From positions 1 to 64,000 of the forward strand of contig NZ_LUTR01000006.1 of assembly GCF_001597725.1 (NCBI RefSeq): 64,000 bases of DNA. The letters are read 5' to 3'. Source of the stretch: Neptuniibacter marinus (GTDB lineage Bacteria > Pseudomonadota > Gammaproteobacteria > Pseudomonadales > Balneatricaceae). The position numbers and the translations under genes were made by a program. Numbering within the stretch: the first letter of the stretch is position 1; every line of letters begins with the position of its first letter. Shown in pieces: positions 35,902 through 44,452 of the stretch. The notes beneath the pieces were generated by a model. It saw only the letters and a list, made by a program, of their open reading frames with translations, made no database searches and was not told the origin of the DNA.

Positions 35902-36990
35902 ATGAAAATAATTACTATTTTAGGCGCCCGCCCGCAGTTTATTAAAGCGGGTTCGGTCAGCCGTGAAATCATCTGTAAACGAGAAGCTGGTTGTAATATT
36001 CAAGAAGTAATTGTCCATACGGGTCAGCATTATGATGCCAATATGAGCGATGTTTTTTTCGAGGAAATGCATATTTCTAAGCCGGATTACTTTCTTGGCA
36101 TTGGTGGTAAAACGCACGGTGCTATGACGGGGCAAATGATTGAAAAGATCGAAAGTATTTTGGTGAAAGAAGAGCCGGATTGGGTGATGGTCTATGGTGA
36201 TACCAATTCTACCTTGGCGGGGGCGATTGCAGCGTCTAAACTGCATATAAAAATAGCACATGTGGAAGCAGGTTTACGCTCGTTTAATATGCGTATGCCG
36301 GAAGAAGTGAATCGCATATTAACTGATCGCATTAGTTCGGTACTTTTTTGCCCCACTCAAGCTGCAGTGGACAACTTAACGAAGGAAGGAGTGGATAGTT
36401 GGCAAACGGATACCAGCGTGGTGTTATCGGGTGATGTAATGCAAGATGGTGCATTGTTTTATAAAGGCTTAGCACAAAAACCATCTAACCTGAATATTGC
36501 AGGTGATTGTGTGTTGTGCACTATTCATCGTGCTGAAAATACCGATGATCCGCAGCGTCTAAAACAAATTATTTCTGCATTGAATGAAATAGCGCAAACT
36601 CAGCAAGTGATTTTGCCGTTGCACCCACGGACGAAGAAGCTTCTGGAAATGGGCGAGTACGATACATCTAATCTCTCCATTATTGATCCAGTAGGTTATT
36701 TAAATATGGTCTGGTTGATTGATAATTGCAGTCTTGTAATGACTGATAGCGGGGGACTACAAAAAGAAGCCTATTTCTTTGGGGTACCCTGTATCACTAT
36801 GCGAGATGAGACTGAGTGGGTGGAGCTGGTTGAGGCTGGCGCAAATGTGCTAGTAGGTGCAGATAAAAAGAGAATCCTAGACGCTTACCATAATACGAAA
36901 AGTTCTTCTGTGGTCGAAACACATAGTGAAGATTTGTACGGTGGTGGTAAAGCGAGTAAGCGAATTGTCAAGGTGTTGCTTAATGGCTGA
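35902..36990 (+). CDS. wbpI: UDP-2,3-diacetamido-2,3-dideoxyglucuronate 2-epimerase WbpI
   Basis: 362 residues of the non-hydrolysing UDP-sugar 2-epimerase family ('ILGARPQFIKAGSVSREI', 'VYGDTNSTLAGAIAASKLHI', 'HVEAGLRSFNMRMPEEVNR', 'TDSGGLQKEAYFF'). The close WbpI-like wording rather than WecB, and the presence of wbpB/D/E earlier in the locus, indicate conversion of UDP-GlcNAc3NAcA to UDP-ManNAc3NAcA. It overlaps the following glycosyltransferase by 8 nt, the same neighbour arrangement as wbpI-wbpJ in Pseudomonas aeruginosa. Confidence 0.9.
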   Translation: MKIITILGARPQFIKAGSVSREIICKREAGCNIQEVIVHTGQHYDANMSDVFFEEMHISKPDYFLGIGGKTHGAMTGQMIEKIESILVKEEPDWVMVYGDTNSTLAGAIAASKLHIKIAHVEAGLRSFNMRMPEEVNRILTDRISSVLFCPTQAAVDNLTKEGVDSWQTDTSVVLSGDVMQDGALFYKGLAQKPSNLNIAGDCVLCTIHRAENTDDPQRLKQIISALNEIAQTQQVILPLHPRTKKLLEMGEYDTSNLSIIDPVGYLNMVWLIDNCSLVMTDSGGLQKEAYFFGVPCITMRDETEWVELVEAGANVLVGADKKRILDAYHNTKSSSVVETHSEDLYGGGKASKRIVKVLLNG

Positions 36991-38221
36991 CGAAAACTCG
37001 AAAAAAACGTATTGGTTAATTAATCAATATGCGTCTACCCCGGAAAGTGGCATGGGGGGAAGGCATTACTATTTAGCTAAGGAGCTAGCAAAGCAAGGAC
37101 ATCGCGTTTATTTGATTGGTGCAGGCTTTACACATTTGTTACGTCAACCACCAAGGCTGGTAGAAGAGTTTACTGTGGAGCCTATTGCAGAAGGTTTTAA
37201 TTTTGTTTGGATTAAAGTGCCTGAGTATTCAGGTGCCCATGATAAAAAACGGGTTTTAAATTGGATAAGGTTCGCGTGGAAGTTGCTTACACTTCCCAAA
37301 GTGATTGCCGATAAACCGGATGCTATTTTATATAGCTCTCCTGCTTTAATTCCCTTTCTTGGGGCTCAGCGTTTGGCTAAAAAGTTTAAAGCTAAACTGG
37401 CTTTTGAAGTGCGCGATATTTGGCCTTTATCTTTGGTTGAACTTGGCGGTTTTTCTAAGAAGCATCCTTTTATTCTATTGATGCAATGGATTGAATATTT
37501 TGCCTATGGCTCTGCTGATAAGGTTGTTTCAAACCTGAAGAATTCTGTAGAGCATATGGTTGAGCATGGAATGCGACGTCAGAAGTTTGTTTGGGTTCCA
37601 AATGGTTTTGCTATTTCTGAGGCTGAAAACAAAGAAGCATTGAATGCAGCTGTAAAAAGTAAACTACCTGACGGTAAATTTATAATTGGTTACACGGGGA
37701 GTATTGGTGTAGCAAATGCATTAAGTAATATTATTCAGGCAGCTGATATGCTTTCTGATCATGCTGATGTAGCTTTTGTTATTGTTGGCGGTGGGCAGGA
37801 GAGGGAGGCGTTAGAGAAATTGACAGCTGAGCTTCGATTGCAGAATGTTTTCTTTGTTAACCCAATACCTAAGAAGCAAATACAGTCGATGCTTGCTGTG
37901 TTTGATGTTTGTTTTATTGGTCTGACTAAAGATCCATTATTTCGATTTGGTGTGTCTCCTAATAAGTTATTTGATTATTTTTATTCAGGTAAGCCTTTAT
38001 TATATGCAATTGAATCGGGTGAATATCATCCTGTTGATGATGCTGGTGCAGGAATTGAAGTGGCCGCTGAAGATCCGCAAGCTATTGCAGACGCAATTTT
38101 GAGTATTAAAAGCCTTACACCGGGTGAGCGCGAACAGATGGGCAAAAATGGTAGAGCTTATGCACTCGAACATCATGACTATGCAAAGCTCGCTAAAAAA
38201 CTTGAACAGGCTTTGTCATAA
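36983..38221 (+). CDS. Glycosyltransferase (WbpJ/WbuB-like, GT4)
   Basis: 412 residues from ATG 36983, overlapping the wbpI stop. GT4 features: 'GGRHYYLAKELAKQGHRVYL', 'LAFEVRDIWPLSLVELGGFS' and donor-domain 'GVSPNKLFDYFYSGKPLLYA'. The 'EVRDIWPLS' motif is typical of the WbuB/WbpJ group that adds amino-hexose or uronic-acid residues. A role in adding ManNAc3NAcA is suggested by the neighbour wbpI. Confidence 0.83.
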   Translation: MADENSKKTYWLINQYASTPESGMGGRHYYLAKELAKQGHRVYLIGAGFTHLLRQPPRLVEEFTVEPIAEGFNFVWIKVPEYSGAHDKKRVLNWIRFAWKLLTLPKVIADKPDAILYSSPALIPFLGAQRLAKKFKAKLAFEVRDIWPLSLVELGGFSKKHPFILLMQWIEYFAYGSADKVVSNLKNSVEHMVEHGMRRQKFVWVPNGFAISEAENKEALNAAVKSKLPDGKFIIGYTGSIGVANALSNIIQAADMLSDHADVAFVIVGGGQEREALEKLTAELRLQNVFFVNPIPKKQIQSMLAVFDVCFIGLTKDPLFRFGVSPNKLFDYFYSGKPLLYAIESGEYHPVDDAGAGIEVAAEDPQAIADAILSIKSLTPGEREQMGKNGRAYALEHHDYAKLAKKLEQALS

Positions 38222-38666
38222 TATTTAAGTGATTTTCGCGTAATTTATGAGAAATATAATTGTTCCGGAGGCTGTTAATTACTCCCAACTAAATTAAGGT
38301 CAATGTTATCGGATGCAGGCAGCAGAACTTGAGCTGATCTTTTAGATAAAGTGGGAGTGCCATTGATTAGAAAAATACAAGGGTCTCGATTATGTCTTAA
38401 ATTACTGAAGACAGTCGAATCTGCGTAGACAGTCTCCAGAGCCTTTTGGTTTTCTATCATGTCAGTTAACATCCTGTTTCGTGGAATAAGCCTAGCAGTG
38501 CAGCCTATACTTGGGTTCTGTATCAAGTTACTTCCCTCCAGTTGTCTATGGGTTATTTTAGCCTGCTATGCCGTTGGTGGTGTGTTAACATCCAATTTTT
38601 AAAAAGCTACTAGAGTGTTAGATTTTATACCTTAGTTTTTTGGGCTATGGGCTATCGTTGGTTATT
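38222..38666. other. 445-nt gap with a possible minus-strand ORF remnant
   Basis: No convincing gene. On the minus strand a frame of 83 codons runs 38526 to 38275 from a TTG preceded by an unusually good 'ggaggga' site, but its product matches nothing I recognise and it opposes the operon. It may be a residue of a lost gene or insertion. The gap interrupts an otherwise tightly packed locus just before its conserved right end. Confidence 0.4.
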
Positions 38667-39635
38667 ATGACTAAGACTGTTAAGAATATTCTTGTTACCG
38701 GTGCTACTGGTTTTGTTGGCTCTTCTTTACTGAATCAATTAGCGAATGATGAACGCTTTTCTACCACCGCTATTACTAGAAGAAAGAAACTGAAAATTAG
38801 TGATAAAGTTCTTTTCAAGAAGTTAGATAATATAAATGGTTTGACTGACTGGAGTGGTTTTTTTGATGGCATTGATTGTATCCTTCATGTCGCGGGCGTT
38901 GCGCATGCTCAGGAACAGGAACAGCCTTCGCCTGACTCTATTGACCCTTTCAATGATGTGAATGTTGCTGGTACATTAAATTTAGCGAAGCAGGCAGCTG
39001 AATACGGAGTAAGTCGATTCGTATTTGTCAGTTCTATTGGTGTTTATGGTAGAAATAGTACAGCGCCTTTATCAGAAGAAAGTAGCCTATCTCCTCATTC
39101 CAAGTATGCCCAATCAAAAATTGATGCTGAAGTAGGGTTAAGGCAGCTTGCTCGGGATCTGTGTTTTGATTTAGTTATTATTAGACCTGTTTTGGTATAT
39201 GGTCTGGGTGCCCCTGGAAGTTTTGGCAAGTTGACTAAGCTCGTTGATAAAACTCCTATGTTGCCTTTTGGACTCTGCCATAACCTTCGTAGCTTTATTT
39301 CTGTAGATAATCTGGCTGATTTCCTGTTGCTTTGTGCGGTGCATCCCTTAGCAGCCAATCAGGACTTTGTGATTTCTGATGGTGAAGATATTTCAATAAA
39401 GCAGTTTACAAACGAGATTGCTAGGGGGTTAGGTAAAAGCTTGATACAGCTACCTATTCCTCATTCACTTATGCGCTTAGTTGCTAGGCTGTTACGCAAA
39501 GATAAGTTAGCGGAACAAGTATTAGGAGACCTTCAGGTCGACTGTTCAAAAGCAAAAACGTTATTGGGCTGGCAGCCGTTAGAGACGATGAGCCAAGCTA
39601 TGGCTAAGTTGGATTCTTCAAATTTTTGTAAGTGA
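38667..39635 (+). CDS. NAD-dependent 4-reductase/epimerase (WbpV-like SDR)
   Basis: 322 residues from ATG 38667. Extended SDR with 'ILVTGATGFVGSSLLNQL', 'HVAGVAHAQEQEQPS', 'VFVSSIGVYG' and a 'YAQSK' active site. The 'LHVAGVAHA' and 'YAQSK' pattern is typical of WbpV/WbuV-type enzymes that reduce the 4-keto product of WbpM to UDP-QuiNAc or UDP-FucNAc. It sits directly before the initiating transferase and wbpM, as in Pseudomonas B-band loci. Confidence 0.82.
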   Translation: MTKTVKNILVTGATGFVGSSLLNQLANDERFSTTAITRRKKLKISDKVLFKKLDNINGLTDWSGFFDGIDCILHVAGVAHAQEQEQPSPDSIDPFNDVNVAGTLNLAKQAAEYGVSRFVFVSSIGVYGRNSTAPLSEESSLSPHSKYAQSKIDAEVGLRQLARDLCFDLVIIRPVLVYGLGAPGSFGKLTKLVDKTPMLPFGLCHNLRSFISVDNLADFLLLCAVHPLAANQDFVISDGEDISIKQFTNEIARGLGKSLIQLPIPHSLMRLVARLLRKDKLAEQVLGDLQVDCSKAKTLLGWQPLETMSQAMAKLDSSNFCK

Positions 39636-39642
39636 TTTAATT

Positions 39643-40191
39643 ATGTATAGATTGTTAGATCTAGTTATCTCTTGTATAGCTTTATGTTGTTTATGGCCTT
39701 TAATGCTGATTGTTATTGGGATAGGGCTGTTTGATACTGGGGCGCCAGTTTTTATGCAGGAAAGGGTAGGTAAAAATCAAAAGAAATTTGTATTAATTAA
39801 ATTTAGAACGATGTCAGTTGATACCAAGTCAGTGGCTTCTCATTTAGCTAGCTCGTCTTCCATTACGTGCTTTGGGCGATTTCTTCGTAAATCTAAAATA
39901 GATGAGCTACCTCAACTAATTAATGTGCTTAAAGGGGATATGAGCTTGGTAGGGCCTAGACCTTGTCTTTTTAATCAGCAAGAGTTGATTAAAGAGCGTC
40001 AGGCTAAAGGTGTGTTTGATGTTCTTCCTGGCATAACTGGTCTTGCGCAAATTAATGCAATTGATATGTCTACTCCAGTGCTCTTGGCTGAATATGATCG
40101 AGAAATGATCCGGACAATGTCACTTGGAAAATACTTTAGGTATCTTATTTTAACTGGTTTGGGCAAAGGCGCTGGCGATCGTGTGGGATAA
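39643..40191 (+). CDS. Initiating phosphoglycosyl transferase (PglC-type monotopic)
   Basis: 182 residues: one N-terminal re-entrant membrane helix ('LLDLVISCIALCCLWPLMLI') followed by the catalytic domain with 'FVLIKFRTMS', 'FLRKSKIDELPQLINVLKGD' (catalytic Asp-Glu) and 'LVGPRP'. It moves a sugar-1-phosphate to undecaprenyl phosphate, starting the repeat unit. The short monotopic form and its neighbours suggest QuiNAc, FucNAc or diNAcBac as first sugar (inference). Confidence 0.88.
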   Translation: MYRLLDLVISCIALCCLWPLMLIVIGIGLFDTGAPVFMQERVGKNQKKFVLIKFRTMSVDTKSVASHLASSSSITCFGRFLRKSKIDELPQLINVLKGDMSLVGPRPCLFNQQELIKERQAKGVFDVLPGITGLAQINAIDMSTPVLLAEYDREMIRTMSLGKYFRYLILTGLGKGAGDRVG

Positions 40192-40225
40192 CTGTTGTTC
40201 AACTATACTTCAAGGGGCTTTGTAA

Positions 40226-42139
40226 TTGCTTAATCTGTTAATAGGTTCATCTCGTCGGTCGAAGAAAATATTCTTTCTAGTTTTTGACGCGATTGTGTTG
40301 CCTTTATGCTGTTGGTTGAGCTTTGCCCTTCGTTATGAGGATTTCACAGCAAAAAACTTTGCACATTGGCCTGCATACCTTTTAGCTCCTGCTGTTGCTA
40401 TTCCGATATTTATTAAGCTTGGATTGTATAGGGCTGTTATTCGATATATTGGCTACAAAGCTCAATGGACTGTTATTAAAGCGGTCTCTTTTACCTTGTT
40501 GATTTGGGTATTATGTACATATTTATTGGGCCTTGAGCAAAGTACACCGCGCTCAGTTATCTTTATTTTTTGGTTTATTGCAGTGTTCGCTGTTGGCGGG
40601 AGCCGCATGATTGCGCGCTGGGTTGTGTTGCACCAGTTTCCCGGTGGGGAACAGAAGGCAAAAGCGGAAGCGCGTCGGGTTATCATATATGGAGCAGGCT
40701 CTTCTGGTCGGCAACTAGCTGATGCGTTATATCACTCTATCGAATTTAGCCCGGTTGCTTATGTTGATGATGATTTACGCCTTCAAGGTTTGGATATCAA
40801 TGGTACGCGTGTTTATGGTGCTAATAAAATTGATGAGTTAATTGAACGGTTTGATGTTGATTCCATCTTGTTGGCTATTCCGTCGGCACCGACTCAGCGT
40901 AAAAAGGAAATCATTGATGAGCTATCGATCCATGAATTAAAGGTTATGACGCTACCAGGCTTATCGGATCTGGCTGATGGTAAGGTCAGTATTAGTGACG
41001 TTAGAGAAGTAGATATTGCGGACTTATTAGGGCGTGATGAAGTTGCACCTAATAAAGAGCTATTAGGCTCTTGTATCAAAGCTCAGTCCGTAATGGTCAC
41101 TGGCGCAGGAGGATCCATCGGTTCTGAGTTGTGTCGACAGATTATCAAACAGCAGCCAAATGTTTTGGTGCTTTTTGAGTTGTCAGAGTTTTCGCTTTAT
41201 AGCATAGAGAAAGAGTTATTAGCCTTGGGGGCTGGACAGACAGTAATTATTCCAGTTTTAGGCAGTGTGACAGATAAGGCTCACCTAGAAAAAATACTTC
41301 AATCTTACCGCGTTGATACTGTGTATCATGCGGCGGCTTATAAGCATGTACCTATAGTTGAGTCCAATAATATAGCTGGCTTACAAAATAATATTTTGGG
41401 TACTTGGCAATGTGCCGAAGCTGCTATTTCTGCTGGTGTGAGAAATTTTGTTTTAATCTCGACAGACAAAGCGGTGCGACCCACTAATGTGATGGGGGCG
41501 AGCAAGCGTTTTGCTGAATTAGTGCTTCAAGGGCTTAGCAAGAGGGAGGAACATTGTTCTGATATCCGTTTTGCAATTGTTCGTTTTGGTAATGTGTTGG
41601 GCTCTTCGGGCTCGGTTATTCCTTTGTTTAAGGAACAAATTAGTCAGGGAGGACCTGTAACCGTTACCGATCCTGAGATTACGCGCTATTTTATGACGAT
41701 TCCTGAGGCGGCCTCTTTGGTGATACAAGCAGGTTCTATGGGCGCTTCAGGGGATGTTTTTGTGCTAGATATGGGTGAACCAGTCAAAATTTTCGATTTA
41801 GCAAAACAGATGATTAATCTTACAGGATTGTCTGTTAGAAATGCTCAAAACCCATCAGGTGATATTGAGATTAATTTCACTGGGTTGAGAAATGGTGAAA
41901 AGTTATATGAAGAGTTACTAATTGGGGATGATGTTTTAAAAACGGATCACCCTATGATTATGCGTGCTCAAGAGGTGATGCTTCCTTGGGATCAGCTAGA
42001 ACTTGTATTAGATAATTTGCAAATTGCATTAGAGTCATTTGATTATGATGCCATACGTGAGATTTTATTGCAGAATGTGAATGGCTATAATCCGCAGCAT
42101 GAAATTCGTGATCTGTTGTATAATGCAAACGCGGTGTAA
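40226..42139 (+). CDS. wbpM: UDP-GlcNAc C6-dehydratase WbpM/PglF type
   Basis: 637 residues: four N-terminal membrane helices, a first Rossmann domain ('IIYGAGSSGRQLADAL') and the catalytic SDR domain ('VMVTGAGGSIGSELCRQII', 'STDKAVRPTNVMGASKR'). The catalytic Tyr of the usual YxxxK is replaced by Met (MGASK), as known for the WbpM/FlaA1 group. It makes UDP-4-keto-6-deoxy-GlcNAc. TTG start behind 'aagggg'. Last gene of the polysaccharide locus, its usual position in Pseudomonas relatives. Confidence 0.92.
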   Translation: MLNLLIGSSRRSKKIFFLVFDAIVLPLCCWLSFALRYEDFTAKNFAHWPAYLLAPAVAIPIFIKLGLYRAVIRYIGYKAQWTVIKAVSFTLLIWVLCTYLLGLEQSTPRSVIFIFWFIAVFAVGGSRMIARWVVLHQFPGGEQKAKAEARRVIIYGAGSSGRQLADALYHSIEFSPVAYVDDDLRLQGLDINGTRVYGANKIDELIERFDVDSILLAIPSAPTQRKKEIIDELSIHELKVMTLPGLSDLADGKVSISDVREVDIADLLGRDEVAPNKELLGSCIKAQSVMVTGAGGSIGSELCRQIIKQQPNVLVLFELSEFSLYSIEKELLALGAGQTVIIPVLGSVTDKAHLEKILQSYRVDTVYHAAAYKHVPIVESNNIAGLQNNILGTWQCAEAAISAGVRNFVLISTDKAVRPTNVMGASKRFAELVLQGLSKREEHCSDIRFAIVRFGNVLGSSGSVIPLFKEQISQGGPVTVTDPEITRYFMTIPEAASLVIQAGSMGASGDVFVLDMGEPVKIFDLAKQMINLTGLSVRNAQNPSGDIEINFTGLRNGEKLYEELLIGDDVLKTDHPMIMRAQEVMLPWDQLELVLDNLQIALESFDYDAIREILLQNVNGYNPQHEIRDLLYNANAV

Positions 42140-42229
42140 GCATTAGGTTTTGTTGGGTTGATACTGCGCAGAGCAGGCCTCTATTCCGCAGTCTCCTTAA
42201 TTAGCCTAATTTATACGACGACCTTGGTT

Positions 42230-43585
42230 TTATAATTTACTGCTGATGATCGAAAAATCAACGCTGACTTCAAAGCCATCTTCTCGTCCCGTCGCGGGGG
42301 AGTTAAATGTCATCGTTGCGCCCACGCCCGTAACGATGGCATCGACAATGGCTAAGCCAAGCCCTAAGCCTTGCGCCTTGGTCTCTGATCTAACAAAACG
42401 CTGCTGCAGTCGTGCAAGCGTTTCGGCAGGAATCACCTGGGTATCATTAACAATATTTAATACCCCGTTGGCAGAAAAATTAACCTCGATCAGTTGGTTT
42501 GGGTTCCCATGTTTTATGGCATTGTCGATTAAATTGCGCACCAAAATAGCAAAGGCATCGGGATCTATAGTCGATTTAAATTCGCTGGGCGGTAGAGTTA
42601 CCCTAATAGTTGCCGGGGGATTCGATCGCTGGCTGTCATCAATAATCAGCTGCAATAGATTTATGAGATCAGTCTGCTGCGTTGATAACAGACCGCCCCC
42701 TTCCGCCTTAGCTAACTGCATCAGTTTTTCTGACAAGCTGGATAAACCTTTTATGGTTGTTTCCACTTTCTGCACTTTATCTTTAAGGGGGCCTGCCGTG
42801 ACGTCCTGTTGTAGATATTGAATCTGGGCCAGCGCCGTTGCAATGGGCGTACGTAACTCGTGGGCACTATTGGCGGTAAAGGATCGTTCCGATTCTAAAG
42901 CTCGGCGTAAGCGTTCCAATAAGTCATTTACCGAGGTAGCGATTGTGTGAAGCTCGGTTGGCAGGTCTTTGGTTTCGATCGGTGAAAGATCACCACTACC
43001 ACGGGATTCAATGGCTTTTCTATAAACCAGTAGGTGACGCAAACTGTAACGCACAAAGGCCCAGGTCCCGATAAAGCAGAGCGGGATCAACAAGAGGAGT
43101 GGCCAGAGTAAGCTAGCGGCCATTGCAAAGATGGCTTTTCGCCTTTGAGTTAGAGGCTCGGCAACCTCGATGTGTAATGTATTTTGTACTGCCCACGCCC
43201 CATAGAATCGGTGATTTTCCGATGAACTAAAACCTTTTAATAACGTTTTATTGAACATCAGCGGATCCGCATTATGGGATTGCAATAAAATCGTGCCTGA
43301 CGCATCACGTACAAGGTATACCAGCGGTTCATCGTGGGTTTCGAATGACATGATTTGTTGTAATTGCCCTGGCTCCTCTCGGTTGGTTATCTCAACTACC
43401 GCAAGGGGCATAATACGTTGAGCGGTTTCGGCCAATGCGCTATCGAAGAGGGTATTCAGTTTATTCTGTGATACATAAACGGTGCTCAATAGCGCCAATA
43501 ACCAGAGTAAAGTCACACCCACGGTTAAGCCAATACCTAAGGTTTTTTGGAGGCTTTTTGGTGCCTTTATCTGCGTTGATCTCAT
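42230..43585 (-). CDS. Two-component sensor histidine kinase (QseC/TctE-like)
   Basis: 451 residues: membrane helices at about 16-38 and 153-180 enclosing a periplasmic domain of about 115 residues, then HAMP, HisKA with phosphoacceptor His242 ('SAHELRTP'), and ATPase domain ('NLIDNAIKHGN', 'GLGLGLAIVDAI'). The stimulus is unknown. It overlaps the response regulator gene by 4 nt, and the pair diverges from a ferric-reductase/PepSY gene set that it probably controls. Confidence 0.9.
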   Translation of the reverse strand: MRSTQIKAPKSLQKTLGIGLTVGVTLLWLLALLSTVYVSQNKLNTLFDSALAETAQRIMPLAVVEITNREEPGQLQQIMSFETHDEPLVYLVRDASGTILLQSHNADPLMFNKTLLKGFSSSENHRFYGAWAVQNTLHIEVAEPLTQRRKAIFAMAASLLWPLLLLIPLCFIGTWAFVRYSLRHLLVYRKAIESRGSGDLSPIETKDLPTELHTIATSVNDLLERLRRALESERSFTANSAHELRTPIATALAQIQYLQQDVTAGPLKDKVQKVETTIKGLSSLSEKLMQLAKAEGGGLLSTQQTDLINLLQLIIDDSQRSNPPATIRVTLPPSEFKSTIDPDAFAILVRNLIDNAIKHGNPNQLIEVNFSANGVLNIVNDTQVIPAETLARLQQRFVRSETKAQGLGLGLAIVDAIVTGVGATMTFNSPATGREDGFEVSVDFSIISSKL

Positions 43586-44241
43586 GAGGACCTCATGCGA
43601 TAGCCTAGTCCGCGCACCGTTTCTAACTGACCTTTATCCAGTTTTTTCCGTAGCCGACTGACATAAACTTCAATGGTATTACTTTCGATCTCGGCGCCAA
43701 AAGCATAAAGGTGGTCTTCCAGTTGTGACTTCGAGAGGACGTTGCCAGGATGTTGAATAAAGGCCTCAAACAACGCCCACTCACGGGCCGTTAAATTGAT
43801 GGCCACACCCTCACGAGAAATAAAGTGCTTGTTGAGATCGACGTCTAATGTGCCAACCTTAATGATAGGATTCGGGTTGCCACTGTAACGCCGAGACACT
43901 GCCGCGATACGCGCGGAAAGCTCGGATAGATCAAAGGGTTTTACCAGATAATCATCTGCGCCGGCATTTAATCCTTCGATGCGATCAGATAGCTGATCTC
44001 GGGCGGTTAAAATAATAACGGGGGTCGTATCGCCTGATTCGCGTATCTTTTTTAACAGGTCAATACCGTTGCCATCCGGCAGCATTAGATCAAGTAGAAT
44101 CAAATCATATTGAGTGACCTGTAAGCTAGCATCCGCATATGAAAGGTTTTTAACCCAATCGACCGCATGACCTTCATCGCTAATCTGATCCCGTATGACT
44201 TCGCCTAACCCCGCCGCATCCTCTACCAGTAATAATCGCAT
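43582..44241 (-). CDS. OmpR/QseB-family response regulator
   Basis: 219 residues: receiver domain with phosphoacceptor Asp51 ('YDLILLDLMLPDGNG'), Thr ('VIILTARD') and Lys ('DDYLVKPF'), and a C-terminal winged helix ('LSKSQLEDHLYAFGAEIESN', 'VYVSRLRKKLDK'). Start ATG 44241 has an 'aaggatgag' site. The class usually binds direct repeats about 11 bp apart; three such repeats lie upstream of this gene, the ferric reductase gene and the PepSY gene. Confidence 0.92.
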   Translation of the reverse strand: MRLLLVEDAAGLGEVIRDQISDEGHAVDWVKNLSYADASLQVTQYDLILLDLMLPDGNGIDLLKKIRESGDTTPVIILTARDQLSDRIEGLNAGADDYLVKPFDLSELSARIAAVSRRYSGNPNPIIKVGTLDVDLNKHFISREGVAINLTAREWALFEAFIQHPGNVLSKSQLEDHLYAFGAEIESNTIEVYVSRLRKKLDKGQLETVRGLGYRMRSS

Positions 44242-44272
44242 CTCTCATCCTTAGATCTTCGCAGCCTGACTA

Positions 44273-44306
44273 ATCATAACCAAAAAACCTGACAATAAAC
44301 TGAAAG
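44273..44306 (-). promoter_or_regulatory. Predicted operator and promoter of the response-regulator gene
   Basis: On the minus strand 44306-44289 reads ctttcagtttattgtcag, a direct repeat TTTCAG/TGTCAG 11 nt apart. Ten nt further on is TATGAT (44278-44273), a good -10 box. The transcription start would be near 44266, about 25 nt before the start codon. It suggests autoregulation. Confidence 0.6.
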
Positions 44307-44388
44307 CCCCCGTGATGAATGATATCAACACATAAACTCGCTTACAGCTTACGCCTTCCTGATTTATCGCGCCTATTGATTAATCAGG

Positions 44389-44422
44389 CTTTCAGCTGAT
44401 TGTCAGAATTAGACAATAACAT
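44389..44422 (+). promoter_or_regulatory. Predicted operator and promoter of the ferric-reductase-like gene
   Basis: ctttcagctgattgtcag (44389-44406) matches the minus-strand copy at 16 of 18 positions. Ten nt after it is TAACAT (44417-44422), a -10-like box. The predicted start of transcription near 44429 supports ATG 44453 as the start codon rather than ATG 44432. Confidence 0.6.
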
Positions 44423-44452
44423 ATGGGCTAAATGCAGCACTGGATAGTTAAG

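Noticed and set aside
42246-42821. Plus-strand frame of 191 codons opposite the histidine kinase
   Set aside because: The minus strand encodes a full kinase ATPase domain; the opposite frame is a shadow.
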